The translations under genes were made by a program, and so were the position numbers. Source: Ischnura elegans (Eukaryota > Arthropoda > Insecta > Odonata > Coenagrionidae). From it: a stretch of 64,000 nt of DNA. This document shows, piece after piece, positions 24,294-35,188 of the stretch; position 1 is the first letter of the stretch, and every line of letters starts with the position of its first letter. The DNA lies in assembly GCF_921293095.1 (NCBI RefSeq), contig NC_060248.1, forward strand, positions 137,714,972-137,778,971, read 5' to 3'. The notes below the pieces were generated by a model, which saw nothing but the letters and a program-made list of their open reading frames with translations, made no database searches and was not told the origin of the DNA.

Positions 24294-24504
24294 CTGAGCG
24301 CTGATGCCTTCTAATTGTCATGACGTCACGAGCCGTAGGTTATCAACCACGCCTTCCGACAATGCTTGCAGTTGTTTATATTTATAAGCCATTGCGGTGA
24401 AAATGGTGATTGGGTTGCTGAACGCTAAGTTATTTGGAGTTTTAAAGCTTTTGCGATGGTTTTGTGGGCAACAGTATTGAATATAAGTGTTCAACAAATA
24501 GTGT

Positions 24505-24650
24505 ACTAGTGTTGTCTGCCTCTGTGCAGAGGAAAATACACGGAGGTAACGAAAGTGTGCGTTTTCAAATTTCCCAAGGACGAAGAGACGAGGAGGAAAT
24601 GGATACTTACCATTCCAAGAAAAGACTTCCAGCCGACGAAATATTCCAAG
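24505..24650 (+). pseudogene. P-like transposase, THAP-domain exon
   Basis: The + strand reads CCLPLCRGKYTEVTKVCVFK then FPKDEETRRKWILTIPRKDF and ends QPTKYSK before gtgagt. It has the paired cysteines, the FxFPKD block and the RxxW helix of the THAP C2CH zinc finger, the DNA-binding module of P-type transposases. The donor directly follows the 'YSK' codons, so the CxxH half should lie in the next exon, which I did not find between here and the Gypsy insertion. No ATG stands in frame directly before CCLPLC, and a stop lies two codons upstream, so the exon start is uncertain or degraded. Confidence 0.75.
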
Positions 24651-24999
24651 GTGAGTTACTATCTTTTTCTTTCTATTTGGACGGCGTGATTATTCAGGGA
24701 AATGTTAGTATAATGTAAATGTTGATCGTCATTAAAAGTGAATTAAAAAGATGTTTGATATAAGCATTGACCGGTAGACGAATTGTTATGGTTTCTGAAA
24801 CAATTCTACTCTCGAGTGTATTTGCAGGTTGATTTCAATATTATTTGCGTTATCGCTTGAATAATTAATGGTTTTAATTATTTCATAGTACTTGAATGTC
24901 TTTGAAATTCTCGAATATCAACGCTAAATAGAATACGGCGCTTATCCTCGTGTTCTAAGTTGTTGTTATTAAGAAGAACTTGATTTTTTTAGGGTGTTA

Positions 25000-25395
25000 T
25001 GAATAGTTTTGTTATTAGTAAATTGTGGAAACATGTGAAACACTCGGGATGAATAAATGAGGTACCTACTTGTGTAATAAATATGACCCATGCCTACGAT
25101 GGCATTTTACATTATTTGTGTGTTTACGCATGCATAGGGTAGTATTACTGTTTTAGAAAAGAAGATTTTTTTGCATTAAGCAGTTCTTACATAGATGATA
25201 TGTGCTAACTAATCGTGTTTATCTGAGAACGATTGTTTGGAGAGCAAAATCTAAAAGTCTTCGAGGGTATTAAATGAACGATTCTTCAGTAGTTAATAAA
25301 TTATGGAAACATGTGAAACGCTCGGGATGAATAAATGGGGTACCTACAAACGAGATAAATATGGCCCATGTCTAAGTTTCCATTTTAGATCAAAT
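25000..25395. repeat. Two diverged direct repeats, about 100 bp each
   Basis: 25000-25110 and 25270-25390 share aaacatgtgaaac, tcgggatgaataaatg, ggtacctac and atatg(a/g)cccatg in the same order. They lie in P-like core sequence between the THAP exon and the Gypsy element. A local duplication is the simplest explanation. Confidence 0.6.
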
Positions 25396-25538
25396 ATTGT
25401 TAATCTAACTACCATTGTGTGCACAGCGAATTATTTAAGTCGACTTAAGATCTTGTTTACTACACCCTTATCAGACGAAGGTATTCTTCACTTGAAATAC
25501 AGTTGATTTTCCGTCTACCAATAAAATTATCTCTATTT

Positions 25539-28500
25539 TTAAGGTGTGCATTGAGGTGTGAGTTTGACAGGCAATCTTAACTGGGACCTATCACGCAATT
25601 CACGCCTGGGTGGTGTGACTGCAATTGGGCTAGAAACAGTAAGAACATCATTATTAACTGGTACAGAGATTTGTTCTGGCCTATTTATGGGTGATACTAC
25701 TTGCACATCAGGTGCTATTACTTGTTTGGGTAACACAATGGGCACAGCATCTCGAGAGGGTTCTACCATAAGAGGAAATTGGAATTTGTCATCCTCCTGA
25801 TGGTTGAAACCAACATTTGATGTAAGCTGAATTTGATTAGTGCTCACCTTTATGATTTTACAGGTGTCAAACATTTCAACATGCACCAGTGTAGGACCAA
25901 CTACTTTAACAATTTTAGCAAGAAACACATCATGATTCTTTGATAGTTTGACTTTAACAATGTCATTGATTTTGAACTCTCTTTTAGATGGCACATACTT
26001 TCTAAGCTTTGGTTTGATAGCATTCACTAAAGTCTTTGGCTCAAATGCTAACATGAATTCTGAAGGACATTTCTTTGTAACAGTGGACGGTGTGGTCCGC
26101 AAAGCTAACAAATAATTTGATAGTTTGATAGATAGAGAATTACCATCAACCTTAGCCAATTCCTTGCCTAACCCTGCTTTAACTGTTTCGACAAATCTTT
26201 CTGCCAATCCATTTCCTTGTGGATGATATGGTGCACTCTTAGAGACAACAATTAAATTCCGTGTGCAAAAGTCAATGAATTCCAAAGAGTTGAATGGTGG
26301 ACCGTTGTCACTCACCACTTCCACAGGCAACCCCCAAATGGAAAAACTGAGACTTAATTTGTCTATTACAGCGGATGCATTGGTCTTGTCCATAGTCCAC
26401 ACCTCGACCCATTTAGAAAAACTATCAACGCAGATTAAATATGTGACACTGTTCATAAAATAAAAATCTATATGAATCCGTTCCCACGGTTGAGTGGTAG
26501 GTACCCACGGGATGGTTGTTGTTGAAGCTGCTTTGAAGTTGCATTTGGAACATGGATCACAAGCCTCACACACCCTTTCTATGTCACTGGTGATGTTCGG
26601 CCACCACATGATAGATCGAGCCCTAAGTTTCATCCTCAGAATACCAGGATGACCTTCATGTAAATTGCGTAAAACCTTTTTTCTCAAACAAAAGGGAACC
26701 ACTACTCTGTCTCCCAGCAAAATGCAATCATTCTCAAGTGATAAAGCATACCTCACATCAAAGTAAGCTTTTAGATCTAAACTAGGACAAGCTGCGGGCC
26801 AACCATTTAAAACATATTTCTTCACAGCTGATAATTGTGGATCATTGTCAGTTTCCTCAACTACTGCTTCAAATGACACTGGCAAGTCCGGCAAATCTAC
26901 CACAACATTACAACTTTCATCACAAGCATACTCTTTTACGGGCAACCTCGAAAGCATATCTGCGGCACCCATTTGACTGGACTTCCTATACTCCAATTCA
27001 TAGTGGTAGTTTCCCAGAATTACAGACCATCTTTGAAGCCTTTGAGCGGATACCTTAGGCGTTGTTTTCGTAGGAGAAAACATGGACTTTAGTGGCATAT
27101 TATCCGTTACAATGGAAAACTTTCTCCCCCACAAATATTTGTGAAACTTTTGCAAAGATACTATTATTCCTAATGCCTCTCTTTCTAATTGTGAATACCT
27201 CTGCTGTGTTGCAGTCAACATTTTTGACATGAACTCTATTGGCCGCTCTTCCTTCCCATCTCTTTGAGCCAACACGGCACCTATGCCCACAGGGGATGCA
27301 TCACATACTAAAACTAGCTCCCTGGATGGATCATACACAGCCAATGCATTACTATTAACCAACATTTGCTTACTCAAATTAAATGCTTCTTCACATCGGT
27401 CATTCCATTCCCACACTGCATCCTTTGCCAACAAGTCATACAACGGCTCGAACAGCGTACTAGCTCTAGGAAGAAACTTGGAATAGAAGTTTAACATTCC
27501 AACATAGGAGTGAACCTCAGAGGGATTTCTAGGTGTAGCACAGTTGAGAATAGCTTTCACCTTCCTAGGTGATGGTTTGTAAAAATTATGGCCCAGTACA
27601 TAACCCAATATGTCAACCTCACTTTGGTACAATTTTAACTTTTCAAACTTGACCCTTACCTTGTGCTTCTCCAACCTACTCAAGACTGCATTCAAGTTAT
27701 GCCTACAGTCTTCGACATCTTTCCCCCCCACAATAATGTCGTCAATATACGCCCTTGTACATTTCAAATCTTGCAAAATTTGATCAATGACAGATTGAAA
27801 GCACGCACTTGCACTAGCTAGTCCATATGGCAATCTAGTGGGCTTGAGCAAACCAATGCAAGTATTAAGAACCAATATACCCTGGGACTCCTCATCCAAT
27901 TTCAGCTGCATAAACGCATCAGTACAATCCAACACACAATAACATGAACATCCTTTCATGGCATTAAAAATATCAACAGGTACAGGTAAAGGATAATGGT
28001 CGACAACAATGCAAGGATTAACAGTTCGCTTGTAATCATGAACTACCCGTATGTCACTACTGTTGGGTTTAGGCACTGGCCACACAGGCGATGCCCACTC
28101 TGACCTTTCCACCCTGACATACCTCCCTTCCTGCACTTTCTGCCTTAGCACAGTAGTTACTCTCTCTCTCTCACTGTAGGGAACAGAATACCCTTTATGA
28201 AACACTGGACGAGAATTTGGCTTTAACACTACTGAGGCCGTGAACCCCTCAATACATGAACTGCCATCATCATTAAACACAGACGGGTACTTTGCTTTCA
28301 ACTGTCCCAACTCAGCACTCACGTTATCATTCTCAGCGTTGAACACTGCCTTTACTTGAGACTCCTCAGAAATTTGTTTGAAACCTAGCAATGAACGCCA
28401 TTCGGGCACTATGGCATCCAACCATTCCCTGCCTAGCAAAGGGAAAAAATCATCTGGATTATCACAAATGATTAACCTCAACCTATGTTTCTGCCCTCGC

Positions 28501-30172
28501 TCATGAACAACCACTGGCACTTCACCTGCCGCACACAACGAATGCCCACTCAATGATGCAATTTTCACATTTGTGCCTCGCACAACAATACCTGGAAACA
28601 TAGTAGAAAATCTAGTACGTGTAATTAAACTATGTCTCGAACCATTATCTACTTCCATGGCCATATCCTTTCCATTTATATTAATTTTCACCATCAAGCT
28701 CTGACCACTCTTGCCTTCATGCATACCTTCAACTAACTTCACCACGTCATAATGCATACAAGAATCACTTTCCCCTCTGAAATTTGCACAATCAAAGTCC
28801 GTAATATCACTAATATTTCCCTCATGGCCTTCACATATTTGCATTTGACTTTGAATACACATTGACAATTTTGTAGCTTCAAACTCAACATCAAGCTCGT
28901 CATCACACACATTTTCCCAACATCTATCACTGTTACCTACACTGACTTCACGAATCCTCTTACTCTCCACATGGTGGGACAACACATACTTCGAAATGTA
29001 AACTTCATCTTGTAAGTGGCTCAAATCCTCGATTTCATCACTTTGCTGCAGCTCATCATCCACCACAGCTTTGGTCCTGGACACGGGACACGCCTTCTTA
29101 ATGTGCCCCTGGAGGTGACACATATTACAAGTATAACTCTTGAACCGGCAGTTAAACGATTTGTGACCCTCATCGCCACAGGCATAGCACCGCACGGACC
29201 CTCCATAGGCCCTTCCTCTAGACTGCTGCGATGGCTGAGATCTCTTCCCTCTTGGATCTCTAGGTTGTTGCGGTTCATATCCACCATGACTCCCGCGCTG
29301 ACTAAAGCCGCCACGATTCTGCGCGCCATCTCGGCTGTAGAGCTGGGAAGCTCCACGCCCTCTCACAAAGGGAACACGCGCCCTGCTGGACGTCTTACAC
29401 ACTACGTCCGTAGCCCGGCTCTGCTTGGCTTCCTCAAAGCTCTCGAACAATCTAGCTAGCTCCAAACACTTGGAAAGCGTAGTGATGTCGTCAGCCTTGG
29501 CCTTATCAAATTTTGCCTTTAACTCGGCACTTCTAACATTGCGCGTAAACGTGTCCACCAACACAGTTTCCAAATAAGCATTAGGATAATCACATTTGCT
29601 GACTAGAACACGCAGCGCATTCGCAAATTGAGTCACTGACTCACTCGGATGCTGAACACGGATAGCCAATTTGCGCCGATAGGATCTGGAAAGGGGCTGG
29701 GACTCATAATTTGCCCGGAAAATGTTGCACAGTTCATCAAAAGTCTTCTCCGCAGGCTTAATGGGCAAACAGGCTTGGCGCAGTACGGTATATACTCTGG
29801 GGCCACTGAAGTGAAGCAGCGCACTAATTTTGTCCCGTTGTTCAGTCACATTCATTAAGCTCAAATAAACTTCCAATCGTTCTAACCACTCGTCGACTGT
29901 CTGCTCGTCCGGATTAAATTTCTCAAGATCGTCCGTCTTGAAATTGACCGCCATTGTCACACACGTGCTTTTTCACAGTTGACGCAAAAAATATCAAACA
30001 ATTAAGTTACTATCAATGTCCCAAATAAAACAATACACGCAAGTTCGATTAATCTCGTCGCCAATGTCGTGTCTTCGAGGATTCGCCAGCTTTCAGGGGA
30101 TCAATCACTAACTCCAGGGGACAACGTGGTTCTACTTCAACGGCTTTTATTCAGACTCCCATTCTCATACAA
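25539..30172 (-). mobile_element. Ty3/Gypsy LTR retrotransposon, Mag-like, inserted in the P-like element
   Basis: One continuous frame of 1,473 codons on the minus strand holds, in order, gag with two CCHC zinc knuckles (roughly residues 255-295), an aspartic protease region, reverse transcriptase, RNase H and integrase. The best fit from memory is the Mag-like group of Gypsy elements of invertebrates. Before the start codon, the minus strand shows a short LTR-like piece with AATAAA (about 30068-30172) followed by tggcgacgag, a common invertebrate primer-binding-site type. No matching LTR was found on the other side (25.0-25.54 kb). The coding part looks whole, but the element as a unit looks incomplete. 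It is younger than the P-like element it interrupts. Confidence 0.88.
30068..30172 (-). repeat. 5' LTR or LTR remnant of the Gypsy element
   Basis: On the minus strand it begins about tgttttgtatgag, contains aataaaagccg, and ends ...gacacgaca immediately before the primer-binding-site-like ttggcgacgag. The TG...CA borders and the position between host-element sequence and the gag leader support an LTR edge. It is short, and no second copy was found in the window. Confidence 0.55.
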
Positions 30173-30177
30173 AACAA

Positions 30178-31372
30178 TTGACAAGCATAATTCGTAAAAC
30201 AAAAGCACAACCTGTGCCGCCAACACATATTGGCTTAGAGATACCACAGTACCTTACCACTTCAGAGCAGACCAGGGATGCGCCATCAATGAGGGAACAG
30301 CGTCTTGAAAGTGCTACTGTGGAAGCTGCTTTAGCTGAGAGTTTGAAAACTCAGGAAGCATATAGGGCTTAGAAAAAGCTAGACTCTTTCGGAAACGTAA
30401 ATTCTCTGGTGAAGATGAATAAGCATTCAGCATTTTGGGATGTGGTCGTGAAGCCATGTGCTATAATATTAAAGCATTTGGAAGAGTGTGCACCACCTCT
30501 TATTACTTACTCATTAATAGTATACATTCATAATAATATCAAAGTATACCACTGAAAAAGGGAATTAAAAGCAATAGGCAAATTCACTCCACTTTTTCAA
30601 GCCTATTTCATGTATGAAAAGTACCTATGATGTGTTGAATAGAATTTAAAAACTCAGCAAATAATATAAATATTTATAGCGATATTGTAGCTCTACTGGA
30701 AGAATGAAAAATTAAAGACTATGCAAATCAATCTTTGAATAACTTTATCAAATCACAAATGTCTCTTGTTCCAGAAAAAAAAGGTAAGTAGGTTCAAGAA
30801 AAGAAAGTAAGTAAGGTTCATCTGTGACATATTTGTATTTGCTGCAATGTTTTTTAAATATCTCCTGAAGTTCATATATTTGCTCGCAATTCTGGTCATT
30901 TGGTTTTCCCACATCCAGTTACTATCAAACGGCTCTGCACTTCTTTTAAAATTGGTCCAATTAATGAGCAAAATGAGCATGGGTTTCTATTTTACGTGAG
31001 GCACCGAGTATCTCATTACAGAGTCACGAGCGTTATATCACCCTTATGATGGATGAAGTTCATTTGAAACCCTTTCTTGACTACAAGGGCAGATGTTTAG
31101 AAGAACCTGCATATAACTCCAGCAGTTTAGCTTCTAGTGCTCATGTGTTCGCGGTAGAGAGCTTACTTCATTCATTTAAAGAAATTGTCCATATTTTGCC
31201 AGTGAGTACTCTGTCAGCCTCTGTTCTAAAAGATACTCTGAAGAAAGTCATCAATTGGTCTCGAAAAAGTTGGTCTGGATGAAGTTTGTATTTATGTGAA
31301 AACAAATCCATCAACAGGAAGGCAGTATCTCTCTTCACCAATCCACCAAGGCTGAGTATAGTTTATCCACAT
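30178..31372 (+). pseudogene. P-like transposase, middle part
   Basis: After the Gypsy insertion the + strand resumes with a Gln/Glu-rich segment (30178-30372, ...SMREQRLESATVEAALAES...), then LVPEKK just before gtaagt (30784). It continues with FPHPVTIKRLCTSF, then HERYITLMMDEVHLKPFLDY, then SSAHVFAVESLLHSFKEIVH, then IGLEKVGLDEV, then INRKAVSLFTNPPRLSIVYP. The MMDEVHLKPxxDYKG and INRKA...LSIVYPHP blocks are signatures of P-element/THAP9-type transposases. At least three frame shifts separate these blocks (before HERYITL, after LKKVI, before NKSINRK) and there is a stop after the first segment, so the gene is dead. The coding sequence continues after the family D insertion at 37820. Confidence 0.85.
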
Positions 31373-31382
31373 CCCAGATAGC

Positions 31383-31740
31383 ATGCTAAACTTGCTGCAA
31401 GCTTGCTGCAACCTTGTCATGACAAAGTTGCAAGTTTGCAGCAAGCTTGTCATGACAAGCCTGCAAGCTTGCGGCAAGCTTGAATCAAACCTCCTAGTTA
31501 CGCTTTTTCAAACTTGCAGCAAACTTGTCGCAACAAACCTGCGGCAAACTTGTCGCATCAAACCTGCAGCAAACTTGTTGCATCAAACCTGCAGCAAGCT
31601 TGTCATGACAAGCCTGCAAGCTTGAATCAAACCTCCTAGTTACGCTTTTTCAAACTTGCAGCAAACTTGTCGCATCAAACCTGCAGCAAACTTGTCACAT
31701 CACACCTGCTGAAAACGTGTAGTGTCACACCTGCTACATA
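31383..31740. repeat. Subterminal word array, left end of family D copy 2
   Basis: Words such as cttgctgcaa, cttgtcatgacaagcctgca and aaacttgtcgca(t/a)caaacctg recur at least fifteen times. A stretch of about 135 bp (cttgtcatgacaagcctgc ... aaacttgcagcaaacttgtc) appears twice, near 31446 and 31600. These are the inverted counterpart of the right-end array at 37483-37800. Confidence 0.85.
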
Positions 31741-33445
31741 CTAGGAAAACTAGTTCCACACCTACCATTTCTGTAGTGACACTTGCTGAGGAAAAACTGC
31801 CTTAAAATTTCTGCTAAATAAAATGCTCTCCTAAATAATGATCAATTTACAACAACAAAATTGAAAATTTTCTACTCTATCAATTTTTAGTCATTTCACA
31901 TGCAAAAAATTTGGCTGCTAAATTTATTTAATAAAATGGGCAACAAATAAATGCTGAAGAGTTTATTTTTCTCATTAATTATGTACATGTTGAGGCAGCG
32001 GTGGACATACCAAAGATAGATGTCTAGTCATCTATAGTTAATCATTATTAATGAAGTGAGTGAATTACTTACAAACTGAATAGGAAACATCTCAGACAGA
32101 AAAACTTAAAAAAATTTATGACCCCCTCGGCCACACATGGTAATAACTAAATTACAGAAATCTTCAAAATGTAAAAACATATTGCTCGAATTTTATCAAA
32201 ACATTCACAAGTATGCTGATTGGCTTTGAGGATTTAAAATTAAAACTTCATTCTTTTGAATACTTGTTAAGTTATGGGAGTACAAGGCTGTGCATGGAAC
32301 TTACATGGTTACATACTTATAGATCGTTACTGATGAACTTATTAAGCAAAATTATTGTCTTCATCAGCCTGATCCTCGGTCTGTTTATCCTGTCAATCCC
32401 TGAAGAGAAAATAGTAATTACTCCATGTGAAATGATATATCATGTATCATTTGCTTAAATCAGGGAGGTAAATTGAGAAATTATTAACTAATATTCCAAA
32501 AAGAATAAGCAATCAGATTCAATAAATAATATGTCTATATTGTACCCCCACATTCTCATAACGGCGGTAAATGATTCAACTTCCATCAAATCGAATTAAT
32601 GTGGCAGGGAAATGAGAAGCGACTACTTACCTTCTTATTTTCCTGACTTTAGCCTGGTTGAGCCAATTACTCAGACACCCTTTCAGCACCACATCTGATG
32701 CATCAGGGTAGACCCTTCTGCATACACCTATGAAATTATAAAAAACATACTTAATGCAGTATGTTAAAAATTCATTTCAACAATCCATTATTATAATAAT
32801 CTTAGAATATCTTATTGGATGCACTCACGAAAAATAACAGGACACACTGAAGTGCTATAAAATGATTTCTTAACCGAATTCTTCTGAAGTTTGCCCGTAA
32901 GAGAATACAGCTCTGCTACATAGTCATTCTAAGACGACGCAACATATTTTGTAGAAGTGTTCATTCATTTCTTCTACCAACTGCTACCAAACATTGCATC
33001 TAGAGATAAAAAAGATCAGATCAATTAAGAGTTAACAGCTTATACAAGAATAACAAAAATCATGTTTATAGCCAGAAGAAAAATTCACCAAAAAAATTAA
33101 CACAATTGTCATGGTTCCCAGACGGCACAGAACCCTCCGTATCTAATTCGTATGTACATAGTACCCATTGACTAAGGGGATACTATGCCGCTTCGTCGCT
33201 TTTCGTCAATGGATAATTTCCGTTCGCGGCCTGTCGACGAAGCGCGTACGCAGCATGTGAATGCCCGCTACTAAGCACGTACGATTGGATACGAAGCGCG
33301 CAGGAACACGGCACTCAGGCTAATCTCAATCGATTAGGTCGACATTAGATATATCGTAACTCGCACGATCGAAAAATGTATCGAACGCAACACAATCGAT
33401 AGCTACCGACCGTAGCGAGAACCTTGATACGAATCATTATGAATT

Positions 33446-33591
33446 GTAAGTTCTCAATAGGTAAATAACACCATATCATGAATTCTAATTACCATGAAAG
33501 ACTCACGACCGACAAAGTTTTGTCGGTTGTGAGTTTTTCATGGTAATTAGAATTCATGATATAGTATTATTTACCCATTGAGAACTTACAA
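33446..33591. repeat. Long hairpin, arms about 70 bp
   Basis: The arms begin gtaagttctcaatagg and end cccattgagaacttac, and pair with only a handful of mismatches around a tiny loop at cgacaaagttttgtcg. Whether the sister copy has it is unknown, because the window ends before that point. It may be a small foldback MITE inside the element or part of the element. Confidence 0.8.
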
Positions 33592-34371
33592 AACTTACTC
33601 GGCCACTTAAATAACTCTGCGAAAAATGAGATTCTCGTGGCTAATTCACGCACCCCCAGCATCCAGCATTGTTAAGTGGCTCGTACTTACTTGGAAACCT
33701 TGAGATGTTAATGAGAGTAAATTCTTATTAATTTTGACATTAATAAGACATCACATAGCCCACGAGCATTAAAAAGCTTACCCTAAAGCCTGACGAAATA
33801 AAATTTTTAAATAAAAATTGCCGATGAAACAGGATTGCTGACACATCTGCTATTAGTATGATCGAATTCATCAAAATGCAAGCAAAAATTAACGTATAGT
33901 TCAGTCTCAGCTACTAAAACTTACCCATATCAGGCGCTAAAGTATTTGAAAAATTATTTGGGATGAGTAAAAGTCCCTAGGTCACTGCAGTAAATGTATC
34001 ACCCTCTTAAAAATATGAAAGTCCTGCCAAATCACTAGCATAAACACTTGTAAAATAAAACATGTTATCTCTTAGATCACACCTCCGATTTTATACTTAC
34101 TTTGCATGAAGTCACCACCGCAAGAAATTTTAAAGAGGCAGGAAAGAAAAAACCCACAGAAATACAATACATATATTATGTATTTTCTATTGTCAACCAC
34201 AATAATATTTCCAATTTTCTCTTCTTTCCCACATCTAATTTAGCGAAACAATTACTCTTATTCTCTTTCGAATAGAAAATTATTTAAAAGAGGACTGGTC
34301 GATACATACAAACTATCGTCAATACTTTCTCCGATGAACGTCCACTATCACTGCACCAACTTGCACAAATC

Positions 34372-35188
34372 AAATCCACATCCACAAATATGTCACTTCT
34401 GCCACAATGTCTGTCTTCTTGGCGACAGGTAACAGTGAAGCAATGGTACCTTCCTCCAATCTGGGCACCTCCAATTCAGCAAGAATTTTCTCCTCGTCTT
34501 CTCGTCCAAGGCCACAGATTATTTTCTGATATCACAAGGTGCGATGTGAAGCTCAGACACCTAAAATTAATAAATAATAAAATACCATGTAACTTATTAG
34601 GTCAAATCATTTCCAATTTTTGGTATTTCTGCATGAGAAATCAAATTACTAGGCTCGTAAATATAGTAAATATTTTTATGCCTGATATTTTTATTGTTTT
34701 AAACTATAGCATAAGATAATTTGAAATGATGAAAGCCGACGTGTAATACACCATAGGGCAAGCTAAGAAGCAATATTCGAACCTATAAACTTGGCAGCTT
34801 ATTCCTAGTTTCTCCTTTAACCACACGTTTACCGAATGAATTAATACAAAAAAGACAACTAAAATGCAAGAATTTTCAAAAGAATTGCTGCTACAATATT
34901 TTGAATCACCATTTTTAGTACTGAATAGTACTATAGTACTTCAGTACTGAATAGTTCGGGATGTTGATGCATCAACATCCCGAAGCCACTTCTAACTTAA
35001 AATTACATCCAAATAATTACAGCGAGAAAGAGTACATACCTCACAGCTTTTCGTAGGGGTGAAATGTTTTCTTCTTATCGCCCAAATGCACTTCTTCTTC
35101 AACTCAGGATCTTTTGGAAAGCTAAAACCTTGAACCATGTCCCGGAGTTTCCATTACGTCATCCCGACAATAAACACACGAAAGGCAT
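34372..35188 (-). pseudogene. THAP-domain gene of family T, copy in 33-35 kb
   Basis: Exon 1 runs from the ATG at 35188 (MPFVCLLSG) to a donor after 35040, reading FSFPKDPELKKKCIWAIRRK and HFTPTKSCE. Exon 2 starts at 34560 after ttaattttag and reads ELHIAPCDIRK. This supplies the N-terminal cysteine half, the FxFPKD block, the conserved W and the CxxH half of a THAP zinc finger. Exon 1 has a stop and a frame change near its start, and exon 2 a stop after DIRK. The piece is only the DNA-binding module. A catalytic domain is not seen in the element. Confidence 0.7.
34957..34982. repeat. Perfect 26-bp palindrome in family T body
   Basis: A spacerless palindrome centred on TGCA, half-site cgggatgttgatg. 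The sister element has it near 62646-62671 with a single change. It stands about 60 bp beyond the THAP exon 1 donor, in the intron. Confidence 0.85.

Noticed and set aside
26263-29858. Plus-strand ORFs within the Gypsy element
   Set aside because: Shadows of the minus-strand gag-pol frame.
30753-30980. Minus-strand ORF MLILLINWTNFKRSAEPFDS
   Set aside because: It overlaps P-type transposase blocks on the + strand (FPHPVTIKRLC) and has no motif of its own.
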